The notes below the pieces were generated by a model. It did no database searches. It was not told where the DNA came from and was given only the letters and a program-made list of their open reading frames with translations. The translations under genes and the position numbers were made by a program. From positions 1-8,112 of the forward strand of contig JAJYGE010000506.1 of assembly GCA_021785155.1 (NCBI GenBank): a DNA stretch of 8,112 nt, given 5' to 3'. The stretch comes from Planctomycetota bacterium (GTDB lineage: Bacteria; Planctomycetota; Phycisphaerae; WQYP01). Below, piece by piece: positions 1 to 6,279 of this stretch (positions are counted from its first letter, which is position 1; every line of letters begins with the position of its first letter).

Positions 1-263
1 TGGTACTTGATGAGTATGCCGGCTATTGGGTTGCGTGTCTTTTTTTGCCGTTGCCTGTCAATACAACAAGCAGTCTCTGGCACGCCTGGTTGGCCACGGC
101 TGCGGTGTACATTCTCTTTCGCTTATTTGACACGCTGAAACTTCCGCCGTGCCGACAACTTGAACATCTCCCCGCCGGCTGGGGCATTCTGCTGGATGAC
201 ATTGCGGCGGGTATTCAGGTGAATGTGATTTTGCAAATCGCGTTACGCGTGTGGCGGATGTGA
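1..263 (+). CDS. pgpA: Phosphatidylglycerophosphatase A, C-terminal part (5' end outside window)
   Basis: PgpA is a membrane enzyme that removes the phosphate from phosphatidylglycerophosphate to give phosphatidylglycerol. The open frame enters from the left edge (first full codon at 3) and ends with TGA at 261-263, leaving 86 residues. Family landmarks visible are VLDEYAGYWVA near the start (the DE..G motif), a hydrophobic stretch ending in FRLFDTLKLPP (the family's FD..KP.P motif), and GWGILLDDIAAGI (the GxGIxxDDxxAG motif). The protein ends with a short hydrophobic tail and RVWRM. The upstream half, with the first family motifs, is outside the window. The last 43 codons are duplicated at 1068-1196. 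The motifs are seen directly and the function follows from the family. No terminator is obvious after the stop. Confidence 0.88.
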   Translation, partial: VLDEYAGYWVACLFLPLPVNTTSSLWHAWLATAAVYILFRLFDTLKLPPCRQLEHLPAGWGILLDDIAAGIQVNVILQIALRVWRM

Positions 264-267
264 GGTT
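135..267 (+). repeat. Direct repeat copy 1 (3' end of pgpA)
   Basis: This 133-bp stretch recurs at 1068-1200, exactly 933 bp downstream in the same orientation. The copies differ at only two positions by eye (155 A versus 1088 G, and 171 C versus 1104 T). It covers the last 42 codons of pgpA, the stop codon and four bases beyond. Similarity stops abruptly at 267/268. On the left, a further five bases (GACAC) match if a 2-nt gap is allowed. Confidence 0.95.
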
Positions 268-292
268 AGGATTCCTGATGCCTCCAAGTACG

Positions 293-313
293 GCATCGCC
301 GATGCAGGCCTGC
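293..313. repeat. Two overlapping palindromes upstream of the toxin-antitoxin pair
   Basis: GCATCG-C-CGATGC (293-305) is a perfect 6-bp-arm inverted repeat. It overlaps a perfect 10-bp palindrome, GCAGGCCTGC (304-313). They lie between the pgpA stop and the possible promoter of the toxin-antitoxin genes. No T-run follows, so an intrinsic terminator is unlikely. A repressor site is possible but is inference. Confidence 0.5.
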
Positions 314-344
314 AAATGAGCTTCTGCCGAATCGGACCTGCACG

Positions 345-373
345 TTGAGAAGGGAATCTAATGTAATTTTAGT
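345..373 (+). promoter_or_regulatory. Possible promoter of the DUF433/DUF5615 pair
   Basis: TTGAGA (345-350) matches the -35 consensus at five of six positions. TTTAGT (368-373) follows after a 17-nt spacer and matches the -10 at about four of six. It would give a short leader before the antitoxin start at 399. The match is modest and rests on pattern only. Confidence 0.28.
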
Positions 374-398
374 TGTGAAGCGGCACAGAGCCTGTAAA

Positions 399-638
399 AT
401 GGAGACCATGAAGTACGGTGACAGAATAACATTCAATCCCAAGCAGTGTGGTGGACGGCCATGTATTCGGTCGATGCGGGTGCGTGTAAGCGATGTTCTG
501 GAGATGATGGCGGCTGGTGTTTCGGAGGCCGAAATTCTCAAAGATTTTCCATATCTTGAGGCGGACGATATTCACGCATGTCTGGAGTACGCTGCGCGTG
601 AAGTAGACCACACCGTTCTGGTCGCTGCGGGACGATAG
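399..638 (+). CDS. DUF433 family antitoxin
   Basis: This is a small protein (79 aa) of the DUF433 family, the usual antitoxin partner of DUF5615 PIN-like toxins. DUF433 proteins are thought to bind and neutralise the toxin and may repress their own operon. The core motif RITFNPKQCGGRPCIR is followed by VRVSDVLEMMAAGVSEAEIL, DFPYLEADDIHACLEYA and a short tail, so nearly the whole protein is the domain. The start is not certain. ATG 399 has AGAG eight bases upstream, while ATG 408 (76 aa) has a better GGAG but only three bases away. A TTG at 345 would add residues unlike the family. The toxin gene begins 11 nt after the stop, so the two are very probably cotranscribed. Confidence 0.85.
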   Translation: METMKYGDRITFNPKQCGGRPCIRSMRVRVSDVLEMMAAGVSEAEILKDFPYLEADDIHACLEYAAREVDHTVLVAAGR

Positions 639-649
639 AGGGGGCGGCA

Positions 650-982
650 GTGAAGTTTATTATTGACGCTCACCTGCCTCCGGATTTGGCCAGGTGGCTT
701 TCGGAAGAAGTTGGCCATGATGCGAAGCACGTGGCGGACATAGGTCTCAGGGATTCTGAGGACACCCCAATCTGGCGATATGCAATCGACCATCAGGCGG
801 TTATTGTTAGTAAAGATGAGGATTTTGCGGTACGTGTCCAACAGACCAAGAATGGGCCGGCTGTGGTTTGGTTGCGTATTGGCAACTGCTCGCGAGCGGC
901 TCTGATGGAATGGTTTGCGCCATTGCTTCCGGAGGTTATCGAGGCGCTGGAGCAAGGACAGCGGCTTGTTGAGGTGCGATAA
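650..982 (+). CDS. DUF5615 PIN-like toxin (putative RNase)
   Basis: This 110-aa protein matches the DUF5615/Mut7-C-like group of PIN-fold proteins, predicted metal-dependent ribonucleases acting as toxins. Visible marks are the N-terminal strand MKFIIDAHLPP with the acidic D6, the segment HVADIGLRDSEDTPIWRYA with D38, and VIVSKDEDF (residues 52-59), whose acidic cluster D56/E57/D58 belongs to the predicted metal site. VVWLRIGN (72-79) follows in the usual place. The length is normal for the family and the acidic residues are intact, so it is probably functional. The start is GTG, chosen because a strong purine-rich Shine-Dalgarno (GAGGGGG, 638-644) lies five bases upstream and the protein then begins at the first strand of the fold. 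It follows the DUF433 gene as the second member of a type II toxin-antitoxin operon. RNase activity is inferred from the fold. Confidence 0.85.
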   Translation: MKFIIDAHLPPDLARWLSEEVGHDAKHVADIGLRDSEDTPIWRYAIDHQAVIVSKDEDFAVRVQQTKNGPAVVWLRIGNCSRAALMEWFAPLLPEVIEALEQGQRLVEVR

Positions 983-1037
983 GTTGGCATGCGGTTTGCC
1001 CTGTTGCGTCGCGTGATCCCATTAAGGGGTAGTAGCT

Positions 1038-1196
1038 GTGCATAACGCAGCAAAGGGGCCAGAGACACTGAAACTTCCGCCGTGCCGGCAACTTGAACAT
1101 CTCTCCGCCGGCTGGGGCATTCTGCTGGATGACATTGCGGCGGGTATTCAGGTGAATGTGATTTTGCAAATCGCGTTACGCGTGTGGCGGATGTGA
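1038..1196 (+). pseudogene. Duplicated pgpA 3' fragment
   Basis: The last 43 codons of pgpA reappear here (from 1068) with the reading frame and TGA stop preserved, but without the membrane-bound and catalytic upstream part, so no PgpA activity is expected. The frame extends leftward to a GTG at 1038, with AAGGGG (1024-1029) eight bases before it. A 52-residue chimera (VHNAAKGPET followed by the PgpA tail) could therefore be translated. The frame closes at a TAA at 1023. One amino acid differs from copy 1 (Ser for Pro in HLSAGWG). The most likely reading is a relic of the event that placed the toxin-antitoxin pair here. Confidence 0.75.
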
Positions 1197-1200
1197 GGTT
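1068..1200 (+). repeat. Direct repeat copy 2 (3' end of pgpA)
   Basis: This is the second 133-bp copy of 135-267, in the same orientation, with 131 of 133 bases identical by eye. It ends 10 bp before the dnaE2 stop codon. If the toxin-antitoxin segment was inserted, this copy may be the original 3' end of pgpA, still attached to its native downstream neighbour. Confidence 0.95.
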
Positions 1201-1210
1201 GCATTTTTGG

Positions 1211-4200
1211 TCAATGAAAATCGCGGGAGATGCTTTGCAGTTGACTGGTGGATTTGGTGATGTTCTGCAGATTCACTGCGCGGCGGACGATGATGTGGGT
1301 GACGCCTTCCTGGCGTTGTAATTGGCCCCAGACTACCAGTGCGGTGCTGTGGCGCAGGTCCATGCGATAACGCTCGTATATGCGCGGTTTGACAATCAGA
1401 TTCACGGTGCCGGTTTCATCTTCCATGGTGATAAATAAAATGCCTGATGCCGTGCCGGGACGCTGCCGTACCAGCACCAGTCCCGCCACCGCCAAAGATG
1501 CCGCATCCGGATGGCGTGCGGCATCGGTTAATTCACGGGCGGCCACAATGCCGCGCTGATCCAGAATGGACCGGACAAATGACATCGGATGGGCTTTCAG
1601 TGACAACCCCACGCTCTGATAATCGTTTATCACCTTTTGCGATTCGGCAATGATCGGCAGACAGGCCTGCGGTTCGATCGGATTTAATTCATCGAGCAGA
1701 GGTAACGCTTCGGATTTTAATCGCCGAATGTGCCACAATGCTTCCTGCCGATCCAGTCCCATGGAACCGAATGCATCCGCCCGGGCCAGTGATTTTAAAT
1801 CTGATATGGAACAGCGACTTGCACGCCGCAGTTCGGAAATGGATTCCATCGGGCCGTGGCGGGCAATCGTATCGGTTATTAGATCCGCACCGCTTTGATG
1901 CAGGCCCTGCACCATATGCAATCCCATCCGCAGTGTCGGCCCATCGGCATAAAGCCGGTGGCGCGCTGGGGACATATCGCCCGCTGCCGGTTCCAGTGTG
2001 CAATCCCATTGTGAGCGGTTCACATCCACCGGCAGCACGCTTACGCCGTGGTTCTGCGCATCGCGGATAATTTGTGCCGGCTGATAAAATCCCATGGGCT
2101 GACTGTTTAACAGAGCGGCCGCGAAAGCCGCCGGATAAAAGCATTTCAACCATGCTGATACATACACCAACAGCGCAAACGAGGCCGCGTGTGATTCCGG
2201 AAAGCCGTATTCTCCAAAACCTTTGATCTGCTCAAAACAGCGATGGGCAAATTCCTGTGTATATCCGTTGGCCAACATGCCAGAGATAATTTTTTGGCCA
2301 AACGCGGCCAGTTGATTGCCTTTGCGTTTCCACGCCGCCATGCTGCGCCGCAATGCATCGGCCTGTCCCGGCGAAAATCCTGCCGCCACGATTGCCAGCC
2401 GCATCACCTGCTCCTGAAACAGCGGCACGCCCAGCGTGCGTTCCAGCACGCCCTGCACCGCCGCGGATGGAAAGTCCACCGGTTCCTGCCCGCTGCGCCG
2501 GCGCAAATACGGATGCACCATGCCGCCTTGAATTGGTCCGGGCCGCACCAGCGCCACTTCAATGACCAGATCGTAATAACATCTTGGCTTAAGCCGCGGC
2601 AGCATGGCCATCTGGGCGCGGGATTCGACCTGAAATACGCCGATGGAATCCGCCCGACACAGCATGTCATAAACCTCGGTTGCCTCCGGCGGGACTGTGG
2701 CAAAGGTGATGGTTGCTGTGGCTGGATTTATCCGCTGGTTCCAGCTATTGACCAGATCAATAGCCTTGCGGATGCAGGTCAGCATTCCCAGCGCCAGAAT
2801 ATCAATTTTTAAAATGCCCATGGCGTCGAGATCATCTTTGTCCCATTGAATCACCGATCGACCCGGCATGGAGGCGTTTTCAATGGGAACCAGTTCGCAC
2901 AGCGGCTGTTCGGTAATGACAAAACCACCTACATGCTGCGATAGATGCCGGGGGAAGCCGATTAATTCGCCGGCCAGTTCCAGCACCTGCGCAATAATCG
3001 GATCCGATGGATTAAGGCCCAATTCCCGCAGTTGCTTTTCCCGGATCATGCCTTTTTCCCACCAGTCGCCGCTTTTGGCCAGCTTATCGGCACAATCCAT
3101 GGACAATCCCATGGCCTTGCCGACATCCCTTAGAGCACTTTTGCGGCGATAGGAAATAATCTCCGCGGTAATCGCCGCGCGATCGCGGCCAAAACGTTGG
3201 TAGATGTATTGAATGACTTCTTCCCGGCGTTCATGTTCAAAATCAATATCAATATCCGGTGGCTCGTTGCGTTCTTTGCTGATGAACCGCTCCATGAGCA
3301 GATCAATGCGTTGCGGGTCCACAGCGGTGATGCCCAGACAAAAACAGACCGCCGAGTTGGCGGCCGCCCCGCGCCCCTGGCATAAAATATTCTGTGATAC
3401 CGCGAAGCGCACAATGTCATATACGGTGAGGAAATAGGCGGGATAATCTAATTCCTGAATCAAGGCAAATTCATGTTCCAGCCGGTGTTGCAGAAATTCC
3501 GGAACCCCATCGGGATAGCGCTGAGCGGCCCGTTGCCGGGTCAGATGGATCAGATATTGCATCGGGGTCTGGCCAGACGGGCATATTTCATGGGGATAGT
3601 GATAGGCCAGTTGATCCATGGAAAAACTTTTCGCCCGGGCCGCAATCTGAAGCGATCGTTCAAGGGCCTGTGGATAATCCTGAAATAATCGGCGCATCTC
3701 CGCCGGAGATTTCAAATGCCGCTCGGCATGGGCGATGCGATGAAGGCCCAGTTCATGAATCGTGCAGCCCAGACGAATGCACGCCAGCACATCCTGCAGC
3801 CGCTGGCGCTGCGGCGTGTGATACAGCACGTCATTTACCGCCGCCAGAGGGATATCGGTACGGTTGGACAGGTCGGCCAATTGCATAAGTCCATGGGTAT
3901 CATCGCGGCCATAACGCCGACTGGCCGCCAATGAGAGTCGATCCTTATTAAAGACCGATTGTAATTGGATAAGAGTGTCGGCACATGCCGCAGCAGGCCG
4001 GGAGGGCGGTATCACCACCGCCAGCAGTCCGGCCTGATGGGCAAATATATTCTCCAGTGTGATGCGATAAGAACCCTTGGCGGCTTGCCTGCGCCCCAGC
4101 GTAATGAGCTGGCACAGTCGGCCATAGGAGGCAACATCGGTGGGATATAACAGCACACCGCAGTGTTCTGCGGTTTGAGATATGGGCGTTATAGTATCGA

Positions 4201-4471
4201 TATGTATATATGTTCCCACAATCAGGTGTATGCCCGCCTGCTTGGCCGCGGTATGTGCCCGTACCATGCCCGCCATCGTGGCATGATCCGTTAATGCAAT
4301 GGCATCATATTCCAGTTCGGCGGCCCGCTGGATAAGTTCCTCCGGATGGCTGGCACCATGGAGAAACGTGAAGTTGCTGGTGGTTTGCAGTTCCACATAT
4401 CCTGCCGCCATATCGGAGTTTCGCCGATGTGTCACCCTCGGTTTGTAACGCTTTTCAGGCTGTTCCGGCAT
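1211..4471 (-). CDS. dnaE2: Error-prone DNA polymerase III alpha subunit DnaE2 (ImuC)
   Basis: This 1086-aa C-family polymerase performs the synthesis step of SOS mutagenesis together with ImuB. An N-terminal PHP domain begins near residue 25 with YVELQTTSNFTFLHGASHPEEL, the DnaE2 version rather than that of replicative DnaE1. The palm carries the catalytic aspartates in PDIDIDFEHER (D406, D408) and in KIDILALG (D557). The conserved blocks QGRGAAANSAVCFCLG (365-380), ALVRPGPIQGGMVHPY (640-655) and GFGEYGFPESHAASFA (751-766) are intact. A C-terminal OB fold (about 993-1067) precedes the ending SRDFH, common in DnaE2. The length is normal and no lesion is seen. ATG 4471 has no clear Shine-Dalgarno. 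ATG 4411 (residue 21) is a credible alternative because family similarity starts just after it. The gene lies 46 bp behind imuB, probably in one transcript. Confidence 0.95.
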   Translation of the reverse strand: MPEQPEKRYKPRVTHRRNSDMAAGYVELQTTSNFTFLHGASHPEELIQRAAELEYDAIALTDHATMAGMVRAHTAAKQAGIHLIVGTYIHIDTITPISQTAEHCGVLLYPTDVASYGRLCQLITLGRRQAAKGSYRITLENIFAHQAGLLAVVIPPSRPAAACADTLIQLQSVFNKDRLSLAASRRYGRDDTHGLMQLADLSNRTDIPLAAVNDVLYHTPQRQRLQDVLACIRLGCTIHELGLHRIAHAERHLKSPAEMRRLFQDYPQALERSLQIAARAKSFSMDQLAYHYPHEICPSGQTPMQYLIHLTRQRAAQRYPDGVPEFLQHRLEHEFALIQELDYPAYFLTVYDIVRFAVSQNILCQGRGAAANSAVCFCLGITAVDPQRIDLLMERFISKERNEPPDIDIDFEHERREEVIQYIYQRFGRDRAAITAEIISYRRKSALRDVGKAMGLSMDCADKLAKSGDWWEKGMIREKQLRELGLNPSDPIIAQVLELAGELIGFPRHLSQHVGGFVITEQPLCELVPIENASMPGRSVIQWDKDDLDAMGILKIDILALGMLTCIRKAIDLVNSWNQRINPATATITFATVPPEATEVYDMLCRADSIGVFQVESRAQMAMLPRLKPRCYYDLVIEVALVRPGPIQGGMVHPYLRRRSGQEPVDFPSAAVQGVLERTLGVPLFQEQVMRLAIVAAGFSPGQADALRRSMAAWKRKGNQLAAFGQKIISGMLANGYTQEFAHRCFEQIKGFGEYGFPESHAASFALLVYVSAWLKCFYPAAFAAALLNSQPMGFYQPAQIIRDAQNHGVSVLPVDVNRSQWDCTLEPAAGDMSPARHRLYADGPTLRMGLHMVQGLHQSGADLITDTIARHGPMESISELRRASRCSISDLKSLARADAFGSMGLDRQEALWHIRRLKSEALPLLDELNPIEPQACLPIIAESQKVINDYQSVGLSLKAHPMSFVRSILDQRGIVAARELTDAARHPDAASLAVAGLVLVRQRPGTASGILFITMEDETGTVNLIVKPRIYERYRMDLRHSTALVVWGQLQRQEGVTHIIVRRAVNLQNITKSTSQLQSISRDFH

Positions 4472-4490
4472 AACAATTCACAATTTTCAT

Positions 4491-4506
4491 ATCTGAAATT
4501 TCAGAT
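4491..4506. promoter_or_regulatory. Perfect 16-bp palindrome between imuB and dnaE2
   Basis: ATCTGAAATTTCAGAT is fully self-complementary. It sits in the 46-bp gap, 12 bases after the imuB stop and about 20 bases before the dnaE2 ATG. In RNA it could form a six-pair stem with an AAUU loop. In DNA it could be a dimeric repressor site. It does not resemble the dyad upstream of imuB. The symmetry is certain, the role unknown. Confidence 0.5.
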
Positions 4507-4517
4507 CCGCGGTGTTT

Positions 4518-6077
4518 CTAAACCCATAATCCATGGAGCAACCATTGCCCGGTTTCCACCTCATGAAATACCCACAGCCATTGGCCCTGCTGATCCAGCA
4601 CGGCAAAGTAATCCCGTGTGACCGCTGTGGCACCGGTCCACCAGGCCGTGGTTAAGCGTTCAGGCCCGATGACCTGCCGGCAGGTATAAATGTGTCCCCG
4701 CCATTGAATATGCCCCGGCGCGTTTTCCGCACCGCCTGTGATTACCTGCACGGGTTCAGGCGGGTCTAACAGCAGTGAGGGGCGTTGGGTGGTGATAAAA
4801 TCATCTGGCCGTATCATCCTGCCGCCAACTGTTTCCAGCATAGTCAGGCGCATGGCCTGTTCGGGAATATGCGAACGTCCTGCCGCAACAGTGCCGATGC
4901 GCGTGGCGGGTAGTCGTGTTCGCAAAATATCCAACACCGGTGCCAAAGGCGTCATCGCATCATGGCACTGCCATCTGGCGCAGGTATTGGCGTGTAATTG
5001 TTCCGGTGGAAGAAGATGTGTTTCCATTGCATGGAAAGTCAGAACTTCAATGCCGCCGGAAAGCCGCAGTTGCTCCATCCGCGGTCGGATGGCCGCCCAT
5101 AGCCGGTCTGCGCGCCGGACCGCCTGTGCCAGAGCAATGGTAATGGTGGATGTCCCAATATCCGCACCCGCCACATTCACAGTCAGTAACGTGGTCCCCA
5201 GATTCCGTTGCGTTAATTCGTGTGCCAACTGTTCGGTTAAAGCCTGGGCAGCCAGCAGAATGCCTTCCAGATTTTCCACCGGTCCATCCGCCCGCCATTG
5301 TGCCTCTGGAATAGTGGATAAGGTCATCACCACAGGCAGTTCCATTTGCCGGCCCAGCAGTTGGTCCAGCCGCAGCAGCAATTCCGGCGGAAACCGCACC
5401 GCCAGTTGATCCCGGGCAATGCTCATTACCTGCCCTACGCGTGTAATGCCCACTTCCCGCAATGCTATCTGCGTGTCTACGCTGATGCGCAAGGCCGCTG
5501 CCGGAAATTCTCCTATGGCCGCTGAAATATCCGCAGGATTGTCGATCCGCGCGGGAGTTGCCGCATAACGGGCCAGAGCGATGGCACTCCCGATGGTCGG
5601 GGCAATGGCGGTGCGGCATGGCAACCCATTGCGCCGCAAGATTCCCGTGATGCGCCGGGCCAATGCCATCGGGCCGCCATCAAGATGTTCCATGCCGCCG
5701 ATATTTAACAACAGACAATCCGCACCAGGCTCTGGTTGATTGCTTGGAAATGGTTCCGCAATACTTACCACGGGAGAAAATCGCAACGCCCAGCGCGCCA
5801 GTTTTTCCAGCAGCCGCCGACTTGCCATACCATCCAATGGCATCATCATGACCTGCGGCACCAATGCCCGCGCTTCCGCGACCGCCATGCCCGGAAAAAT
5901 GCCGCGTCGTCGGCATATATCGCAACATCGTCCCACCACTTCCTGTCGCTTCTGGGACAGGAATAGCAACAATGGTCCATGTGTCATGCCGGATATGAGT
6001 GTATTAGTCCGCCGTTGTTTCAGCCGCATCGCGTGAATATCCCAGTCCGGCAGATACATACATAAAAACAGACTCAT
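4518..6077 (-). CDS. imuB: ImuB, Y-family polymerase-like mutasome subunit
   Basis: ImuB (519 aa) is a non-catalytic relative of Pol IV/DinB that in characterised systems bridges DnaE2 to the sliding clamp during translesion synthesis. The N-terminus MSLFLCMYLPDWDIH replaces the Pol IV motif carrying the first catalytic aspartate. The second site, normally S-x-D-E, reads GADCLLLNIGG, with D120 kept but the glutamate lost. The little finger covers roughly 240-350. The C-terminal ImuB-specific part ends with HIQWRGHIYTCRQVIGPE (456-473), the TRDYF block (487-491) and WLLHGLWV, a typical family ending. LLPPEQLHANT (355-365) lies where a clamp-binding QLxLF-like motif is expected but lacks its hydrophobic end. 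ATG 6077 was chosen because GGAAGG (6082-6087) lies four bases upstream; a TTG at 6089 would overlap that site. No imuA lies beside it. Confidence 0.93.
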   Translation of the reverse strand: MSLFLCMYLPDWDIHAMRLKQRRTNTLISGMTHGPLLLFLSQKRQEVVGRCCDICRRRGIFPGMAVAEARALVPQVMMMPLDGMASRRLLEKLARWALRFSPVVSIAEPFPSNQPEPGADCLLLNIGGMEHLDGGPMALARRITGILRRNGLPCRTAIAPTIGSAIALARYAATPARIDNPADISAAIGEFPAAALRISVDTQIALREVGITRVGQVMSIARDQLAVRFPPELLLRLDQLLGRQMELPVVMTLSTIPEAQWRADGPVENLEGILLAAQALTEQLAHELTQRNLGTTLLTVNVAGADIGTSTITIALAQAVRRADRLWAAIRPRMEQLRLSGGIEVLTFHAMETHLLPPEQLHANTCARWQCHDAMTPLAPVLDILRTRLPATRIGTVAAGRSHIPEQAMRLTMLETVGGRMIRPDDFITTQRPSLLLDPPEPVQVITGGAENAPGHIQWRGHIYTCRQVIGPERLTTAWWTGATAVTRDYFAVLDQQGQWLWVFHEVETGQWLLHGLWV

Positions 6078-6091
6078 ACAGCCTTCCAAAA

Positions 6092-6113
6092 GTTAGGTAT
6101 ATGTTAGGTATAA
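6092..6113. repeat. Tandem 11-bp repeat at the imuB promoter
   Basis: GTTAGGTATAT (6092-6102) and GTTAGGTATAA (6103-6113) are adjacent and differ only in the last base. The 11-bp period is about one helical turn, so a protein contacting both would bind the same face. The second unit forms most of the dyad at 6101-6116. The first lacks the matching TAAC arm. Confidence 0.7.
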
Positions 6114-6116
6114 CAT
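6101..6116. promoter_or_regulatory. Candidate LexA-type operator of imuB-dnaE2
   Basis: ATGTTA-GGTA-TAACAT is a perfect dyad with six-base arms and a four-base spacer. It covers the -10 element (6107-6112) of the promoter reading into imuB, where a repressor would block RNA polymerase. The N4-spaced layout matches GAAC-N4-GTTC type LexA boxes, though the arm bases differ. ImuB-dnaE2 cassettes are typically LexA-controlled, which makes LexA the leading candidate. Binding is inferred. Confidence 0.55.
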
Positions 6117-6136
6117 GGCGGTGTGTGTGATGTCAA
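6107..6136 (-). promoter_or_regulatory. Promoter of the imuB-dnaE2 operon
   Basis: On the minus strand a perfect -35, TTGACA (6131-6136), is followed after 18 nt by TATACC (6107-6112), four of six to the -10 consensus. The frame TTATAC with 17 nt is an alternative. Transcription would start near 6100 and give a leader of about 23 nt before ATG 6077, with GGAAGG inside it. Confidence 0.6.
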
Positions 6137-6149
6137 ATCAAACCGTTGA

Positions 6150-6170
6150 AATCGCCGCAACCCGGCGATT
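6150..6170. repeat. Inverted repeat, 8-bp arms, 5-nt loop
   Basis: AATCGCCG (6150-6157) and CGGCGATT (6163-6170) are exact reverse complements around CAACC. The repeat lies just upstream of the imuB -35. No T-run follows on either strand, so it is not a standard intrinsic terminator. It may be a regulator site or an RNA hairpin, which the sequence does not settle. Confidence 0.6.
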
Positions 6171-6238
6171 ACTTGGGCAGGCTTCCAGGATGCGCTGCGG
6201 GGATTGGTATTTGCCATTGCAATTTGTCATTGCAGGTG

Positions 6239-6266
6239 TGTCAAGAAATATCAACTATGTTAAAAT
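6239..6266 (+). promoter_or_regulatory. Likely promoter of tRNA-Leu
   Basis: TAAAAT (6261-6266) is a good -10 preceded by TGT, giving an extended -10 (TGnTAAAAT). A weak -35, TGTCAA (6239-6244), lies 16 nt upstream. Initiation near 6273 would precede the mature tRNA 5' end at 6280 by only a few bases. Confidence 0.5.
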
Positions 6267-6279
6267 AGGCTCATTGCCC

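Noticed and set aside
345..398. Longer start of the DUF433 gene at TTG 345
   Set aside because: The extra residues do not resemble the family, and the TTG overlaps the possible -35 element.
2243..2812. Open frame of 189 codons on + inside dnaE2
   Set aside because: It is antisense to conserved polymerase blocks, shows no recognisable domain, and its His/Gln/Arg-rich composition is typical of a shadow frame.
4738..5409. Long open frame (223 codons) on + inside imuB
   Set aside because: It lies wholly antisense to a well-supported imuB, has no family motif and is rich in Ser, Arg and Cys as expected of a shadow frame.
6211..6234. Short direct repeat TTGCCATTGCA / TTGTCATTGCA
   Set aside because: Two 11-bp units with one mismatch near the tRNA promoter are too short and isolated to interpret; no further unit follows.
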